Origin: Synergistaceae bacterium
Lineage (GTDB): Bacteria; Synergistota; Synergistia; Synergistales; Aminobacteriaceae
Assembly (NCBI GenBank): GCA_031270755.1
Contig: JAISWV010000340.1
Coordinates: forward strand, 1 to 6,694
Length of the DNA stretch: 6,694 bases
Direction of reading: 5' to 3'
Shown here: piece after piece, positions 5,724-6,694 of the stretch
Layout of the letters: each line of letters starts with the position of its first letter
How positions within the stretch are numbered: the stretch's first letter is position 1
Notes under the pieces: model-generated
Told to the model about the DNA's origin: nothing
Databases searched by the model: none
The model's input: the letters and a program-made list of their open reading frames with translations, nothing else
Program-made: the position numbers and the translations under genes

Positions 5724-5774
5724 GCCGGGGATACAGGGGGATTCCAGGAATTCCCCCGCCCCCTGTACCCTGGC
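5724..5774. repeat. Long GC-rich imperfect inverted repeat (stem-loop)
   Basis: TACAGGGGG (5732-5740) pairs perfectly with CCCCCTGTA (5759-5767). Past a bulged A (5731), GGG pairs with CCC (5768-5770), and after a G-T wobble GCC (5724-5726) pairs with GGC (5772-5774), giving a stem of about 16 bp around an 18-nt loop. The same G-run can pair instead with CCCCC at 5753-5757. It starts 3 nt after the pseudogene's last stop. No T-run follows, so it is not a textbook terminator; it could be a palindromic intergenic repeat unit. Confidence 0.6.
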
Positions 5775-5910
5775 AGCGATACCATATCACCGAACTGAGA
5801 TACCGCGAGAGCCGGAAACTTTACGGCCCATAGCCGCACATGACACAGCGGGACGGGCAGGGCAATACCTCCGCTGGCTTGGTGTAAATGCCGCATATAG
5901 CCGCAAACCA

Positions 5911-5919
5911 TGCTAAAAT
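5911..5919 (+). promoter_or_regulatory. Extended -10 promoter for the Rpn-family gene
   Basis: TGCTAAAAT gives a TG-N extension and a good -10 hexamer, TAAAAT (5914-5919). No -35 match is present at 16-18 nt upstream, which extended -10 promoters can tolerate. The start of transcription would be near 5926, about 25 nt before the ATG at 5951. Confidence 0.45.
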
Positions 5920-5950
5920 AACTTCAAAGTTTGACGGAAGGGTGGCGCAC

Positions 5951-6694
5951 ATGGCAAACGAGGTAGGAAACCGAAAGGGGCCCAGGTTGATGAAATCCGA
6001 TGAAACCCTGGGAGGTACACCCAAAATTTCAAGCGAGGTCAAAACAGGAAAAAACGAGTTGCCACACCTGTTGCCGCTTAAGAATGATTTGGTTTTTAAA
6101 TTGGTCTTCGGCGACCGCCGGTATATAGCGATAATACGTGCGTTCCTTATCGCAGCCCTCGACATTCCGGCGGAAGAATACGAAGACCTGGAAATCATCG
6201 ACCCTCACTTGGAGCGCGACTCGCCGGACGACAAGCTGGGTATTCTGGACGTGCGCATCCAACTGAAAAACAAGAAGCTGATATCGGTCGAGGTGCAGGT
6301 CCGCAAGACCCCGTACATGGCGGAGAGGGTCGCGTTCTCCACGGGCCGCAATTTGGCGAGGCAGATAGGTCCCGGTCAGAACTACGCCGCGATAGAGCGG
6401 GTGGTGACGATAGTGATAGCCGACTACGACATAATACCCGGCGGCAAATCGTACCACCACGTGTTCAAGCTGTACGACAAAGACAACGGCGTCCTCCTGA
6501 CGGACGTGATGGAAATTCACACGCTGGAACTGGGGAAGCTGCCCGAGACGGCCGTCGCGGACGGGAAAGAGAGCGAGCTTCTGGACTGGCTTCGGCTGAT
6601 AAGATCGGAGAGCGAGGAGGAGATAGAGATGCTGGCGACGAAGACGGAAGAGATCAAGATGACAGTGGGCCGCCTGAAGCAGATCAGCGCGGAC
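5951..6694 (+). CDS. Rpn/PDDEXK_2-family nuclease (recombination-promoting nuclease / putative transposase), 3' partial
   Basis: The frame is open from ATG 5951 to the window edge (248 codons, no stop). The family signature starts with LPLKNDLVFKLVFGDRR (residues 41-57), continues with AFLIAALDIP, and has the catalytic core D100 in KLGILDVR and E114-V-Q116 in ISVEVQV, the D...ExQ form usual in this PD-(D/E)XK branch. A glutamate-rich, probably coiled-coil segment begins near residue 215. Rpn proteins are DNA endonucleases linked to RecA-independent recombination and possibly phage defence; many are annotated as transposases but lack IS ends. Relatives run to about 290-330 residues, so some 40-80 are probably cut off. 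The first 35-40 residues are not conserved, and a later start such as ATG 5990 is possible; GGAAGGG (5936-5942) supports 5951. Isoleucine is written ATA in 12 of 22 cases, against 6 of 22 in the FkbH-like gene. Confidence 0.88.
   Translation, partial: MANEVGNRKGPRLMKSDETLGGTPKISSEVKTGKNELPHLLPLKNDLVFKLVFGDRRYIAIIRAFLIAALDIPAEEYEDLEIIDPHLERDSPDDKLGILDVRIQLKNKKLISVEVQVRKTPYMAERVAFSTGRNLARQIGPGQNYAAIERVVTIVIADYDIIPGGKSYHHVFKLYDKDNGVLLTDVMEIHTLELGKLPETAVADGKESELLDWLRLIRSESEEEIEMLATKTEEIKMTVGRLKQISAD

Larger units (their letters stand above)
5722..5950. other. Intergenic region with a large stem-loop, a 9-bp direct repeat and a promoter
   Basis: This 229-nt stretch has no supported gene. It starts with the long stem-loop at 5724-5774, has ATAGCCGCA twice (5830-5838 and 5897-5905), and ends with an extended -10 promoter and a modest ribosome binding site for the Rpn-type gene. 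The remaining sequence is unassigned. Confidence 0.55.

Noticed and set aside
6029..6520. 163-codon open frame on the minus strand
   Set aside because: It is antisense to the Rpn-family gene, whose catalytic motifs are clear on the + strand.

Overview
The window looks like a chromosomal segment of a moderately high-GC anaerobic bacterium. The style of the two PD-(D/E)XK-type proteins and of the GLUG-repeat surface protein suggests Synergistota (Synergistaceae-like). That assignment rests on recognition of protein style, not on a marker gene, so it is tentative. All convincing genes lie on the + strand.

Left part (1-3613): the end of a surface-glycan-type operon. It holds the last 32 codons of a short-chain dehydrogenase/reductase (SDR), a PglD/NeuD-type hexapeptide-repeat acyltransferase (142-828), an FkbH-like HAD-phosphatase/acyltransferase (825-2507) and a GT4-fold glycosyltransferase (2492-3613). 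Gaps and overlaps are tight (42-nt gap, 4-nt overlap, 16-nt overlap), so the four genes are probably co-transcribed from a promoter left of the window. FkbH proteins load a phosphoglycerate-derived three-carbon unit onto a carrier protein. With an SDR and an acyltransferase beside it, the likely role is making and attaching an acyl decoration to a capsule, O-antigen or glycoprotein sugar, with the glycosyltransferase building the chain.

Middle part (3614-4470): a 170-nt spacer with two mutually exclusive small hairpins and an extended -10 promoter, then a DUF3782-like gene. Its protein has an N-terminal coiled coil built from 21-bp repeats and a C-terminal PD-(D/E)XK nuclease-like domain.

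Right part (4471-6694): an AT-rich spacer with a good sigma70-type promoter leads into a decayed gene for a secreted GLUG-repeat protein (about 4760-5721). It appears to have lost its ATG start (now ATA), carries an internal deletion or frameshift just after the signal peptide, has a TGG-to-TGA-like nonsense codon, and breaks off inside a second repeat domain. A long GC-rich stem-loop follows directly (5724-5774). The window ends inside an Rpn/PDDEXK_2-family nuclease gene (5951 to the edge, 248 codons visible). I see no tRNA, rRNA, CRISPR array or complete insertion sequence. The main points of interest are the multiply broken GLUG gene between two PD-(D/E)XK-superfamily genes, the repeat-built coiled coil, and the FkbH-containing glycan module.
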